A DNA stretch of 64,000 nucleotides from Rhizobium sophoriradicis (GCF_003939025.1 NZ_RQIH01000018.1:1-64000), one strand, 5' to 3'. Shown: positions 18,936 through 28,566, counted from the stretch's first letter. Numbers and translations are program-made. The notes: generated from the sequence alone by a model not told the origin.

Positions 18936-20447
18936 TTAGGCGGACACTATGGCTATTTCTAGCTTTGCGGGCTCTACGGCGCCGGGTTTGCCCGCTCCCG
19001 ATCCGACAGGAATGAGCTGCAGGTCGATGGCCTCGCCATCCGTCTGCCCCCTTCCGCCGTAAACCCGCTGGATCGCGTCCGTCAGATCGAGGACGAAGGA
19101 TGGTTTGCGATGATGGTCGCCGTCATGACCGAGAACGGCGAAAGAACCGACGTAATGGGGATCGGTGACGGGCGTATCGGCCTTAAGGTCGTTCTTGCCG
19201 AGAAACACCCGAACGCTGGTCGTGCTGGCACTGGTGATCTCGACATCGCGCAGGAATGCCAGCACACGAGGAGCGGAGGCCGCCTGCTCCTGTGCCGCGC
19301 CGAAATCCATTGTATCCATGCCGGATGGCAGAGGCGGTTGGCGGACGATCTCCTGCAATGCGCCCGCCGGGATCTTGATCGGCAGCGAAAGCGGCACGTT
19401 TTCCGTTGCCGCCTTGCTGTTGTCCGTGGAGGTGGTCGTCACGCCGGCGATTGCAGCATCGGTCGCCGTCGCCGCGATCACGGACGTGAGTTTATCGTTC
19501 AGGGCCAGCGTTTTGGCGCTCGCCGCCGCGACCTTGAAGTAGGTCCGGAAACCATAATTGTATCCGAGTTCCTCTGGAACATAAAGGTCAGAGACCTTCG
19601 GGGACCAGAAGTTGCCGTCGACATCGTAGAAATTGTCGGTGAACGGCATGTCGGCCCAGAGTCGATCCGTGCTGTTGGCGTTGCGCAAATTCCAGGTCGC
19701 CCAGATGCGGTCGATGTTGCAATGATGCATGAAGAAGATCGGATCGCGGGGCGACGACATTTCCGGCATCCAGCCACCGATATTGTTGTGCACCTGATTG
19801 TGCGGTGTGTATTCCAGCGCCCCCTGCGTGCCGCTGCTGGTGGTGACCCAGGAAGGATCGAGTGAGTTCTGTCCCTCGGGGCGGGTGGTGCCGAAGACCT
19901 CGTATGGCTTCGCCGTTAGGATGGTGTTGAGAACCTGTGGCCCAACTATATTGTCCGGCATCGGCTGCGTGATTGGCCAGGTGCGCGACGAAACATAAAG
20001 TGGATTGTCCTTGCCGTCGGGCGTCTTTTGCATTGTGAACACTTCGGGCAGGTACGGATTGTCGGTCCAGTCCCAGAACGGCATAGCGAAATCGTTGTTC
20101 TTGGTCACGTGCCGAACGATGCGCTCGTACATAGCCGTATAGGCCCTGTGCCACGGCAGGAAATACCAGTTGCCATGCGGGCAGTATTTGACGACGTCAC
20201 CGCTGCCGTGAATTTTCGAGAGGTTGACCCAGTTGAATTTGTCGCTGGCGGGAAGGGCGTTGAGAAGGCGCACTGCGTCGCGATAGGTCTCGATGATCGG
20301 GTCGTTCCAGGCCAAGCCCTGCAGTGAGCGCCGCCAAGGGATTGACGGTATCTGCGCGAAGGCTTTTGTCCCCGGTAGGCCGCTGGCGAGCAGGCCTGCT
20401 GCAATGACGCCACCCTGAACGATGACATGTCTGCGTGTGATGCTCAT
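18936..20447 (-). CDS. melA: Tyrosinase (polyphenol oxidase), Tat-exported
   Basis: A copper monooxygenase that oxidises L-tyrosine and L-DOPA to DOPA-quinone, the entry to melanin. From the ATG at 20447 (GGGAGAGTAAG upstream) the 503-residue protein opens with the twin-arginine signal SITRRHVIVQGG. The copper-A site includes His80, His91 and His100 in KYCPHGNWYFLPWHR; Cys89 before His91 fits a Cys-His thioether. Copper B is HNQVH (216, 220) and the FFMHHCNIDRIW segment. The C-terminal beta domain begins near residue 400. A frame open to 20765 gives 609 residues, which I recall as the length reported for R. etli MelA, so the upstream start cannot be excluded. Confidence 0.93.
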   Translation of the reverse strand: MSITRRHVIVQGGVIAAGLLASGLPGTKAFAQIPSIPWRRSLQGLAWNDPIIETYRDAVRLLNALPASDKFNWVNLSKIHGSGDVVKYCPHGNWYFLPWHRAYTAMYERIVRHVTKNNDFAMPFWDWTDNPYLPEVFTMQKTPDGKDNPLYVSSRTWPITQPMPDNIVGPQVLNTILTAKPYEVFGTTRPEGQNSLDPSWVTTSSGTQGALEYTPHNQVHNNIGGWMPEMSSPRDPIFFMHHCNIDRIWATWNLRNANSTDRLWADMPFTDNFYDVDGNFWSPKVSDLYVPEELGYNYGFRTYFKVAAASAKTLALNDKLTSVIAATATDAAIAGVTTTSTDNSKAATENVPLSLPIKIPAGALQEIVRQPPLPSGMDTMDFGAAQEQAASAPRVLAFLRDVEITSASTTSVRVFLGKNDLKADTPVTDPHYVGSFAVLGHDGDHHRKPSFVLDLTDAIQRVYGGRGQTDGEAIDLQLIPVGSGAGKPGAVEPAKLEIAIVSA

Positions 20448-21214
20448 CTTACTCTCCCTTGGATTTGAATTGTCCTTCGCCAAGATTAATGCCGCTTTTA
20501 GGCCGGTTCCGCGCCGTCTGGGCGCGGGAGCAGTGGGCAATTCGCACCACCATAGAGCTTGCGTTGGCTCTTTCTGAGTTTCGGTGAATCGGCGGCACGA
20601 GAAATGAAGCAAGCGACGTGCCACTCGAAAATGCAGCGTAAAATGCGAGCTAAAAACGCTACTACCGATCGTATTCCTGCATTCCAGTTGGAATCCAGAT
20701 TCCGGAAAACTTAGTATCGCATTCCATGATCGTTCGAGCGACGGCTTGCCGACCAGCCACGGCAAGCACGTTCGGTTGCGAAAACCTCAAATGATCAAGC
20801 TGAAACAGTTGTTCAGACCGGTGAGAGGGCCCAAGATGCTGAAAACGCCCTGTGCGACGATAGAGAAGCACGCATCTCGAACAGGCTTTCGCTATCGGAC
20901 CCCCAGCAATGACGGAGCCGTAGCCCGCTCGCTCTCAAATTCAAAACTGCGAAGCAGGCACCACTCCGTGGCTTGACGGGTGCGTAGAGCAGAGCGGGAC
21001 AAACCGATTGTCGTGATCTCGACAAATGCGACAAAGGGCGGCGGCTGTCCGACATTTGCGAGAATAGCGGCGGGATCTCCGCGCGGGAACAACGGGCTCA
21101 CCAAGTGATCCCACTTTCAGTCCCATTGTGCCCACTCATTCGGGCTTACTGTCGGACCCTATCGAGACCTCGCCGCAGCTGCGAAGCCCCACTCATATCC
21201 GTTTGAATTTGGCA
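20448..21214. other. Upstream region of tyrosinase and IS debris
   Basis: A 770-base stretch holding the tyrosinase promoter region and, near 21090-21150, short sequence resembling insertion-sequence ends. I searched by eye for a -24/-12 promoter with NifA sites and found no correctly spaced match. Confidence 0.35.
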
Positions 21215-22365
21215 TCAAGGCTTGACGCTTGCCGTCCACACGGGGCAATTCGGGCAGTGTATTAGCCTGCTGTCCCGCTCGTTTCCTAACCCGACATCAC
21301 AGCGGGGCAGGCTGATTTGGGGATCATCGCTCATTTGGGCCATGGTCTCAAGCGTCATATACCTGGCGCGTTGAACGGCCCATTCATCATTCTGTTCGAG
21401 CAGCAATGCACCGACGAGACGGACGATGGCTTCGTCGTTCGGAAAGATGCCGACGACCTCGGTGCGTCGCTTGATTTCGCCGTTGAGACGCTCAATTGGA
21501 TTCGTCGAGTGCAGCTTTGCCCGGTGCTCTTTCGGGAAGGTCATGTAGGCGAGCACGTCCTCTTCAGCGTCGTCCATGATGGTGGCAAGCTTCGGCACTT
21601 TCGGCCTGATTTGATCGGCGACACTGCGCCATTGTGCGGCTTGCTGCCTCCGGGGTCTCCTGGGCAAAGGCCGTCGCGATGAAGGCGGATACGACCCGCC
21701 TGCCGCTCTTTCCAGCATGCGCGAGCACGTTCCTCATGAAGTGAACCCGGCACCTTTGCCAAGTGGCATTGAGAACCTTGGAAACGGCAGCCTTGATGCC
21801 CTCATGTGCATCAGAGACAACCAACTTCACCCCGCGTAGACCGCGGCGCGTTAGCCTGCGCAGGAATTCCGTCCAGATCGGTTCGGCCTCCGAGGTGCCA
21901 ACTTCCATACCCAGGACCTCGCGCCGACCGTCGCTGTTGACGCCCACCGCGATAATGACGGCGACTGAGACGATGCGGCCGCCACGCCGGACCTTGAGAT
22001 AGGTCGCGTCCACCACAGGTCGTCGACAGAACGGGTCGAGATTCCCTGGATATACGCTTCCTGGATAACGGCCGTCAGAGCTTTCTCTGCCATGCGGCGC
22101 GGTTCAAGGAAGCTCGGAAAGTAGCTGCCTTTGCGCAGCTTCGGAATGCGAAGCTCCACGGTGCCAGCCCGCGTCTCCCGATGTCACGGTAGCCATTGCG
22201 TTGAGTGAGCCGCATCGAGTTCTTCACACCGAAGTCTGCACCCGTAGCCGAGCCTACTTCCAGCTCCATCAGCCGCTCGGCAGCAAGACCGATCATCTCA
22301 CGCAACAAATCTGCATCGGCACTCTTCTCAACAAGGGAGCGCACGTTCATCATGTCATTGGTCAT
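21215..22365 (-). pseudogene. IS256-family transposase, frameshifted and internally deleted
   Basis: The minus strand carries a nearly complete mutator-type transposase in pieces. An N-terminal piece runs from the ATG near 22365 (NVRSLVEKSADADLLREMIG). A second frame has ELRIPKLRKGSYFPSFLEPR to IQEAYIQGISTRSVDDL. A third frame has VDATYLKVRRGGRIVSVAV, LVVSDAHEGIKAAV and WQRCRVHFMRNVLAH. The last piece is HSTNPIERLNGEIKRRTEVVGIFPNDEA. About 45 residues between RSVDDL and VDATYL are deleted, and at least two frameshifts follow. It is inactive. Terminal inverted repeats were not resolved. Confidence 0.9.
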
Positions 22366-22539
22366 CGGTGATCTTTCCGTCAGGTTGGTCTTGAACAACC
22401 CGACCCTAGCGGAAAACACTGATGGCCGCCCGCAAAGCCGATCACCCGCTACAGCGCAGCGAGAAGCGCGCGGGCACTCGGCTTTACTCCCTCCCGTCAG
22501 CTACACCAGGTGCTGGGACACGATCCGCGTGCCGGTTGC

Positions 22540-22616
22540 TCACACCGCGCCACTTGGCGTATTCAAAACCGCCGAGGCTCTAATCGCCGCTGGATGAAAG
22601 TTCAGTGGCAGGTCAC
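22540..22616. repeat. 77-bp repeat, copy A (IS end remnant)
   Basis: Nearly identical to 58711-58787 in the same orientation, with about two substitutions and no indels. Read on the opposite strand one edge is TGACCTGCCACTGAA, resembling the terminal repeats of IS3-family (IS407-group) elements. Confidence 0.8.
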
Positions 22617-23618
22617 GCAGGCTCAAGACCCTCAAGGGCCTCACACTACGAGTTCGTCTGCAAGACATAGACTTCGCAGCCTGAACGTTTCACCCTCGAT
22701 CCGCTCCATGAAAATGCCGGGACTGAACAACGACGGCTGAGTGCAGGCATCAAGACTTAAGTCTGTCGTAAAGCAGACAAAGCGAATACAAACGTGGTGC
22801 GAACTGTCGGCTATTGGCTGACACGAAGATGCAGAACCCTCGACGTGCTGGAGGTGCCCCAGGCACCTGCTATCATCGCAGGTTGGGGCCAAGGCTGGCC
22901 TGCTCTGATCCCCGGTAGTGGGCGGGGTACACCCTGCCGATTTCAATTAAGCTACGCCTTTTTTCCCGGCTGATCTCGTCCACCGTTCAAAGGCCCCACC
23001 GCCACGTCAGCAGCGTTTAGGCGAATATACGCTCCAGCATCTCTCTTAACTGCAGCGCTTCGCCGCCATCTGAGGTTTCGCGACCGCACGCGCTTGCCAT
23101 GGCAGGTCCCGCAATCCGTCGCCCAAAGCCGTTATGGATGCAATACGAAATTTCCCGGCAATCTGGACATCTGCCGCGTGAGACCTGGAATGCAATATTC
23201 GAGTTCTGGTGCCTATTCAGCTCGCATTCGTGCTGCATGTCCGAGTGGCACGTCCCTTGCTTCACTTCATGCTACTGATTCACCGCAGAGAGCGAGGATG
23301 AACTGACGTAAACTCTATTTCTATCGCCCCAGTCGCTTTGTCGGAGATGGGTCACGAGCCGCATCGACGGGGCAGGAAGGCCTCAGATCGGGATTTAGCC
23401 CCAACGAAGCTGAAACCAGGGAGGCGCTCGCGCCGTGCTGGCCTTCGCGCCAAGGGCCGGCGAATTCTCCTGCGATATCGTGGCGCGGATGCACTCTGAG
23501 CCTCGAGAGGTAAGTGCTACCCTGCTCGTCAACGAGACGCCAATGAGCGTGCGGCGTCACAGAAACATATGGGACGGATTTTTTCCACGGTAAACGTCCG
23601 TACTTTCGAAAGCTGGCA
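22617..23618. other. Gene-poor kilobase between IS debris and the PRTase operon
   Basis: No open frame here has a recognisable signature. The part near 22640-22950 looks like rearranged insertion-sequence sequence. The final 200 bases should hold the promoter of the plus-strand operon that begins at 23619. Confidence 0.35.
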
Positions 23619-24752
23619 ATGGTGAATCCTTCAACATACTCTGCGCAACTCGCCGACGGCACTATCTCGGTTCACGTGGATCGAAGCCTTGTACCCCCCA
23701 TCGAGATGTTCGGCTTCGGGCAGCGAATCAACCCGAACCGCTCGTTTCTGTTTGTTTCCAAGGTTCTTGGTCGATTCCTGCCGATCCGCCCTTCGGTCAT
23801 GGGAAATGCATTCGACCTCCTTGCACGTCAGATTCCTGCCGATATTCCTGGTCCGGTTTTGTTCATCGGAATAGCCGAAGCGGGCATTGGCCTTGGTGCG
23901 GGTGTCCATCGGCGGTTCCGCGAACTCACTGGTCGCGGCGATGCAATATATATCTGCTCCACTCGCCATGATCTTAAACTGCCGCTGCTGTGCGAATTTG
24001 AGGAAGAGCATAGCCATGCCCCGCGGCACCTCCTGCACGAACCATGCGAGGCAAGGCTCCGCGACTTGGTTCATGGTGCGACCGGCTTGGTACTCGTTGA
24101 CGATGAGGCTTCGACAGGTAAGACATTTGCCAACATCTTCGCTGCCCTTCCCGCAAAAATTCGTTTGAAGCTGAAGCACACAGTCCTACTTACGCTTACC
24201 GACTGGTCAGAAGGCGCTGCCCGCGCGGAGATCACGGGAACAGTCAGTGAGGCTACTATCGTTTCCGGACGGTACAGTTGGACTCCGCGTGGGGATTTCA
24301 CGGCAGCTACTCCGCAGGTCCCTTACTGTGACCGTCCTAAGCGGCCCGAGGTCTGTCCCGACGTCGCTCGAGACTGGGCGCGTCTCGGCGTCGTCGATCA
24401 CTTGCAGGGTCTCAATGCAAACGCTGCCGATGACGGGATTACCCTCGTACTCGGAACGGGCGAACACGTGTGGCAGCCCTTCCTGCTTGCGGAGCGCTTG
24501 GAAAAGGAGGGCGCTGAGGTTTTCTATTCATCCGTGACGCGTTCCCCCCTGTCGAAAGGCCACGCGATCGGTTCAGTACTTTCGTTCTCCGACAACTACG
24601 GCGGAACGGTTCCACATTACCTCTACAACGTCGATCCAGCGCTGTACTCGAAAATTATACTCTGCTCGGAGACAGGCCCGGAAAATGTCTGTGCCAGCCT
24701 GATGTCCGCACTGGGCGATCCCATTGTCCTTTCAGACGTAGAAGGTGAATGA
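23619..24752 (+). CDS. Phosphoribosyltransferase-TRSP domain protein (Ter-associated type)
   Basis: A 377-residue protein with an N-terminal phosphoribosyltransferase domain. The PRPP-binding loop is LVLVDDEASTGKT at residues 157-169, preceded by the core strand VLFIGIAEAGIGLG. The C-terminal part (about 265-377: TLVLGTGEHVWQPFLLAERLE, then a VTRSPLSKGHAIGSVLSF segment) fits the TRSP domain that accompanies this PRTase. Such genes occur in operons with StiP- and HAD-type proteins and are proposed to make a nucleoside-like metabolite in tellurite-resistance (Ter) associated stress systems. It is the first of three co-directional genes. Cytoplasmic. Confidence 0.85.
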   Translation: MVNPSTYSAQLADGTISVHVDRSLVPPIEMFGFGQRINPNRSFLFVSKVLGRFLPIRPSVMGNAFDLLARQIPADIPGPVLFIGIAEAGIGLGAGVHRRFRELTGRGDAIYICSTRHDLKLPLLCEFEEEHSHAPRHLLHEPCEARLRDLVHGATGLVLVDDEASTGKTFANIFAALPAKIRLKLKHTVLLTLTDWSEGAARAEITGTVSEATIVSGRYSWTPRGDFTAATPQVPYCDRPKRPEVCPDVARDWARLGVVDHLQGLNANAADDGITLVLGTGEHVWQPFLLAERLEKEGAEVFYSSVTRSPLSKGHAIGSVLSFSDNYGGTVPHYLYNVDPALYSKIILCSETGPENVCASLMSALGDPIVLSDVEGE

Positions 24753-24866
24753 AGCCGCCTTAGGCCATGCGGTCTGCCGCTTCGAAATCGGCTCACTCGA
24801 TCGGACATTTCCGCCAGTCCACAGCGACACAACACTGCTGTCGCGTTATCTAAGGACATCACTCCC

Positions 24867-25967
24867 ATGGGGGATATCTATGACAGCATCGCCTCCCCTG
24901 CCACACTAGGCTCCTACGCCGAATACGACGTGACGCTCCTTCTCAAGAGAGTGGATATTCAGCCTACTGACACGGCCACGAGGGAAGAGGCCATCCAATC
25001 CGGGCGGCGGCATTACTCGGAAATGATTTCCGCCGAGATGGCCCCGACCCGCGAATACATGGACCTGTTTGCTAAGGCCATGGCCACTGGTGGCCCGCGC
25101 ATGGGCGCCGAGACGGCACGCCTCGCCCTCGCGATCGTGCAGTCGGTCGAGGGTCCTATTACCCTTGTCAGTTTGGTCCGCGCCGGCGTGCCCTTCGGCA
25201 TCCTTCTCAAGAGGGCCATCGCCTTACTCGGCCGGGACGTCGGACACTACGGGTTGTCGATCATTCGCGACAAGGGCGTTGACGACGAGGCTATGCGCCA
25301 CATTCTTGCCAGGCGTCCTGTCGAGAGCATCGTCTTCGTAGATAGCTGGACGGGCAAAGGAGCAATTGCGAACCAACTCGAAAAGAGCTTCAAGGACTAC
25401 TCAGACCGGCCTGCGCGGCTAGTTGTATTGGCCGACCCCTGCGGCTGCGCATGGCTCGCCGCATCGGGCGACGACTGGCTTATTCCCTCCGGAATGCTAG
25501 GATGCACCGTATCCGGGCTTATCAGCCGCTCGATCCTCAACGCTGCCCTCGTCGGTCCCGGTGACTTCCACGCCTGCGTCCAGTGGGATAATCTCGCGCA
25601 ACACGATATTTCCCGATCATTCGTGGATGGTATGTGGAATGATGTCTCCACTGTGATTGCAACCGAAATCCCGAGCGTCTGGAGTATCGAGACCCGCCGG
25701 GCGCATCGCGATGCCGCCGCCGCTGCCGTCGCCTGGGTGATGGGGGAGGACGCCGTAACAAACATCAACCGAGTAAAGCCGGGCATTGCGGAGGCGACCA
25801 GGGCCATCCTGCGACGTGTGCCGGAAAAGGTGTACGTCTCGTCGCCAACCGATCCAGAACTCGCGGCCCTCATGTACCTGATCGACAACAAAGGCGTCCC
25901 GTATGTCGTCTCCCCTAGAAAGATCGCCCCCTACCGCGCCGTCACGCTGATCCGGCACGTCTCCTAA
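24867..25967 (+). CDS. StiP family protein (cysteine protease StiP-like)
   Basis: A 366-residue protein matching the family annotated as cysteine protease StiP. Visible blocks are SYAEYDVTLLLKRVDIQP, the REEAIQSGRRHYSEMISAE segment, a PRTase-like VDSWTGKGAIANQLEKSF near residue 152, and a C-terminal RNA-binding-like (PELOTA-type) region around YVSSPTDPELAALMYLIDNK. Despite the name, the VDSWTGKGAI segment recalls a PRPP loop, so a nucleotide-related activity is as likely as proteolysis. It follows the PRTase gene by 114 bases and precedes a HAD phosphatase. Confidence 0.85.
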   Translation: MGDIYDSIASPATLGSYAEYDVTLLLKRVDIQPTDTATREEAIQSGRRHYSEMISAEMAPTREYMDLFAKAMATGGPRMGAETARLALAIVQSVEGPITLVSLVRAGVPFGILLKRAIALLGRDVGHYGLSIIRDKGVDDEAMRHILARRPVESIVFVDSWTGKGAIANQLEKSFKDYSDRPARLVVLADPCGCAWLAASGDDWLIPSGMLGCTVSGLISRSILNAALVGPGDFHACVQWDNLAQHDISRSFVDGMWNDVSTVIATEIPSVWSIETRRAHRDAAAAAVAWVMGEDAVTNINRVKPGIAEATRAILRRVPEKVYVSSPTDPELAALMYLIDNKGVPYVVSPRKIAPYRAVTLIRHVS

Positions 25968-26125
25968 TCTCCACGTATGTCTACTTACGAGCTCGGCGCG
26001 CAGGTCAAGGAAACTGAGATGTGACAAATTCCGTATCGTAAAATTCATTGCCAATGGAAAATCCGCGAAAACTCACATCTGGCAATCGATCAGATATTTA
26101 ACCAGTCGCATTTTGGAGTACGCAT

Positions 26126-26875
26126 ATGAAGCCCATTGCTCTGGTGGACCTTGACGACACCTTGTTTCAAACCAAGAAAAAGATACCGGAGATTGCGGAA
26201 GCCGATCTGGTATTGGCGTCCAAATCCATTAATGGAAGCAACTCCTATATGACGAAGATTCAAGCTGCCTTTGTCGAGTGGCTGCTCGTCTCCACGGAGG
26301 CCATCCCGGTTACGGCGCGCGGCTCTGAGGCTCTTTCGCGCGTTACGATCGCGTTTGAAAGCTACTCAATCGTATCGAACGGTGCCGTCATCCTCAAAAA
26401 GGACGGCAAGCCTGACGCCGAATGGCATGAGGTCGTCGCAAGGGAGCTCCGGCCGCTTGCCGGCTTTTTCGATAAGCTCCTCGATGAGGGCAGGACCAAG
26501 GCGAGGGAACTTGGCGTCCACATCCGGTGCTGGTCGGTGATGGAAGCTGATCTCGCGACATATGTTGTCTTCAAAGAGATTGACGGAGACGGCTCACGCC
26601 TTGAAGAGATTGTGCCGATCATTCGAGAAAAACGGGGTTGGGTTCGACACCACAACGGCAATAACCTTGCGCTAGTTCCGCCTGCGATCTCAAAACGGGT
26701 GGCCTCACAATTTCTGCTCAAAAAGCTTCGGACGGAGCATCCAGGTCGCCCAGTGATCGGCTACGGTGACAGTGTGAGCGACTTCTCCTACCTGTCCCTC
26801 TGCGACTGGTGGGGTGCTCCGGGTAACTCTCAAATGACAGACCTTGTCGTTTCCGCTGTTGCGCGTGAGAGATAG
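26126..26875 (+). CDS. HAD family hydrolase
   Basis: A 249-residue HAD phosphatase. Motif I is DLDDT at residues 8-12 (nucleophile Asp8, acid/base Asp10). The C-terminal motif GYGDSVSDFSYLSLCDW carries the metal-binding Asp residues. It lies 158 bases after the StiP-like gene on the same strand. HAD enzymes of this type recur with the PRTase-TRSP and StiP genes, where they are thought to dephosphorylate a phosphoribosyl intermediate. Substrate unknown. Confidence 0.85.
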   Translation: MKPIALVDLDDTLFQTKKKIPEIAEADLVLASKSINGSNSYMTKIQAAFVEWLLVSTEAIPVTARGSEALSRVTIAFESYSIVSNGAVILKKDGKPDAEWHEVVARELRPLAGFFDKLLDEGRTKARELGVHIRCWSVMEADLATYVVFKEIDGDGSRLEEIVPIIREKRGWVRHHNGNNLALVPPAISKRVASQFLLKKLRTEHPGRPVIGYGDSVSDFSYLSLCDWWGAPGNSQMTDLVVSAVARER

Positions 26876-26944
26876 GTGACACGCGTACTGCGAACGCGGT
26901 GATATGTGAGGAGGGTGCAGGAATGATCCTGCACCTCCAGTCTT

Positions 26945-27517
26945 TTAGTAGAAACTTCCTATGGGTAAAACGCCGCGCCATATCGCGGTAAGAACCATGG
27001 CAAGCGCGGCGAGGATCGCGAGATTCCCGTCGGCTTTTACCACGAGTACGTAGAGCTTGTATTTCAGCATGATATGTCCTTTCGATGAGCTCATTAGGAA
27101 CTGCCGTCTCGACGGTTCGTGCCTTACTTGCGCAGAGCGAAATTTCGCGCCCATGATCCTCTCGGCGTCGATCCGCCGGAAATGGTCGACGATGGGTTGA
27201 TCGTCATAGACCATGGCCGCGCTCTTGACGCAGCCGAACATCATGGCCTTCAAAGACGCGACCGGGCCCTCGCCCGCAGCCGGCGCTGGAGATAGGAAAA
27301 CTTGGTTGCTTGCCACACGCGTCCTGTCGATCTTATAAAAACGCAACGTTAGCCGAAGCGGGATCCATTTGGGATCCACGGCAACCAGCCGCCGGTCTCC
27401 CGCTCGAAACAGCAGCACATCGGCGCGCATGTCCGGCGTGAACCGTTTGCCGAACCAGCCAAGATCTTCGAGCACACCATCGAACGATGCCCCGTCGATT
27501 GGCGACTGTCTATCCAT
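26945..27517 (-). CDS. GXWXG/DUF4334-like protein with small hydrophobic extension
   Basis: A 190-residue frame. Residues 10-125 resemble proteins with a GXWXG segment followed by DUF4334 (LEDLGWFGKRF, then GCVKSAAMVYDDQPIVDHFRRIDAERIMGAKF). The normal N-terminal GXWXG motif region is missing, so the gene is shortened. The last 41 residues (MLKYKLYVLVVKADGN, then a membrane-like helix) follow their own ribosome binding site (AAAGGACAT) and could be a separate small membrane peptide read through in the same frame. Function unknown; it lies downstream of the CCUCCUCCC RNA. Confidence 0.55.
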   Translation of the reverse strand: MDRQSPIDGASFDGVLEDLGWFGKRFTPDMRADVLLFRAGDRRLVAVDPKWIPLRLTLRFYKIDRTRVASNQVFLSPAPAAGEGPVASLKAMMFGCVKSAAMVYDDQPIVDHFRRIDAERIMGAKFRSAQVRHEPSRRQFLMSSSKGHIMLKYKLYVLVVKADGNLAILAALAMVLTAIWRGVLPIGSFY

Positions 27518-27639
27518 TCAAGCGGCCAGTGCGGCTGCTCGGCGTCACGCTTTCAACGCTGACGACCTCCGATCGGCAATGCACGACCCCAGTCCCAACT
27601 TGATCTCGGGCTCTGACGGCCCATCGCCCCGAAATAGAA

Positions 27640-27792
27640 AAGCCTGCCGCGGGAGGAGGTGCGGCAGGCTTTCCTAAAAGAACCGAACGGCGACCTGGGA
27701 GGAGGAGTGCAGCTGTTCCCACAGACGTCCCTTTGGGAGGAGGAGTGGGCCGTCTAAACTTCGAAGCGTTGCGGGAGGAAGCATCGCTTCGA
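27640..27792 (-). ncRNA. CCUCCUCCC-loop small RNA with four hairpins (cuckoo/CcsR type)
   Basis: On the minus strand four hairpins follow one another, each presenting a CCTCCTCCC-like (anti-Shine-Dalgarno) loop. In plus coordinates they are 27761-27792 (8-bp stem, loop CTTCCTCCC), 27724-27754 (7 pairs and one mismatch), 27685-27718 (7 pairs including a wobble) and 27640-27671 (11-bp stem). The last is followed by TTTTCTATTT and would serve as a Rho-independent terminator. Repeated CCUCCUCCC hairpins are the hallmark of the alphaproteobacterial cuckoo/CcsR RNAs, which are stress-related and often lie near DUF1127 genes; no DUF1127 gene is seen here. The promoter was not identified. Confidence 0.8.
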
Positions 27793-28074
27793 TGAAAATA
27801 GCAATACTCGGGCCAGCGCCATGAAGCCAGCGTCTATGTTGCACTGCAGCTATGCACCCGCCGCAACAATCGGCAGGACATCGAGCATTCCTACCCCTGA
27901 TTTTGTCGGCGGCTCTGCCGCTGTTACAGAGTGGAACCGCTACAACGTCAATTTCGATATCGAAAGCCCCAAGAAGGCCGTGACAGTTCGCGGCGGCCCT
28001 GCCGTCATGGAAAGTAGCGCCGCTGGAGACGGTGGCCGGCAGCTAAGCTGGATCGGTGCGGTTCGCGACAGTCA

Positions 28075-28566
28075 TTAGGGGACACCCGGTGACAGACAGT
28101 ATGAAGTGGCAGTCGCTCCCAGAAGCGCAAGATGTTCTGCGGGTATGTTTTCACCGTTAAGACCCGGCTGTACAATCCCGATCCGGTACTCGATGAACTT
28201 GCGTCGGGCAGCCTTTCGAAGCGTGGCCAAGTCATTCAGGCTGCCTCGAATGAAACGGGCCCGGCCCTTAAGATGTGATGTTTCTCTCACGGTCAGGTGG
28301 TTGATGAGGTTCTTCAAGCTCCATGTCCCCTTCACCCCCTTCTGTGCTTGACCGCAAACGAGGTAAAGATCGTCCGCCCGGCGCCCCATTACTGCCTGCG
28401 AGTATTTCAGATGCCAGAGAAGTACGGTGACGGTATCGTCCGTCTCCTCGATCGCCACGACGTCCGCGCTCTCCCAGGTGTCATCGTCATCTCTTCCGGG
28501 AGAGTGGGCAGACAATCCTCGCAATGGGCGTTCCGCTGATCGCACCTCCTTTGGTTTTCTGACCAC
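28075..28566 (-). pseudogene. C-terminal remnant of a large DEAD/DEAH-type helicase
   Basis: A 163-residue frame ending in a region like the C-terminus of big helicases of defence-type loci (LLWHLKYSQAVMGRRADDLY, then LVCGQAQKGVKGTWSLKNLI and HLTVRE). No helicase motifs (Walker A, DEAD box) are present, so only the tail of a protein that is normally far larger remains. The N-terminal 40 residues are low complexity. Identification is by recalled family pattern. Confidence 0.5.

Noticed and set aside
20448..20765. Possible NifA/sigma-54 promoter upstream of tyrosinase
   Set aside because: A GG...GC pair occurs (around TGGCTGGTCGGCAAGC on the minus strand) but the spacing is off by one and no convincing TGT-N10-ACA site was found.
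27821..28078. 85-codon plus-strand frame upstream of the small RNA
   Set aside because: It has no recognisable domain or convincing ribosome binding site and overlaps the likely promoter region of the minus-strand RNA.
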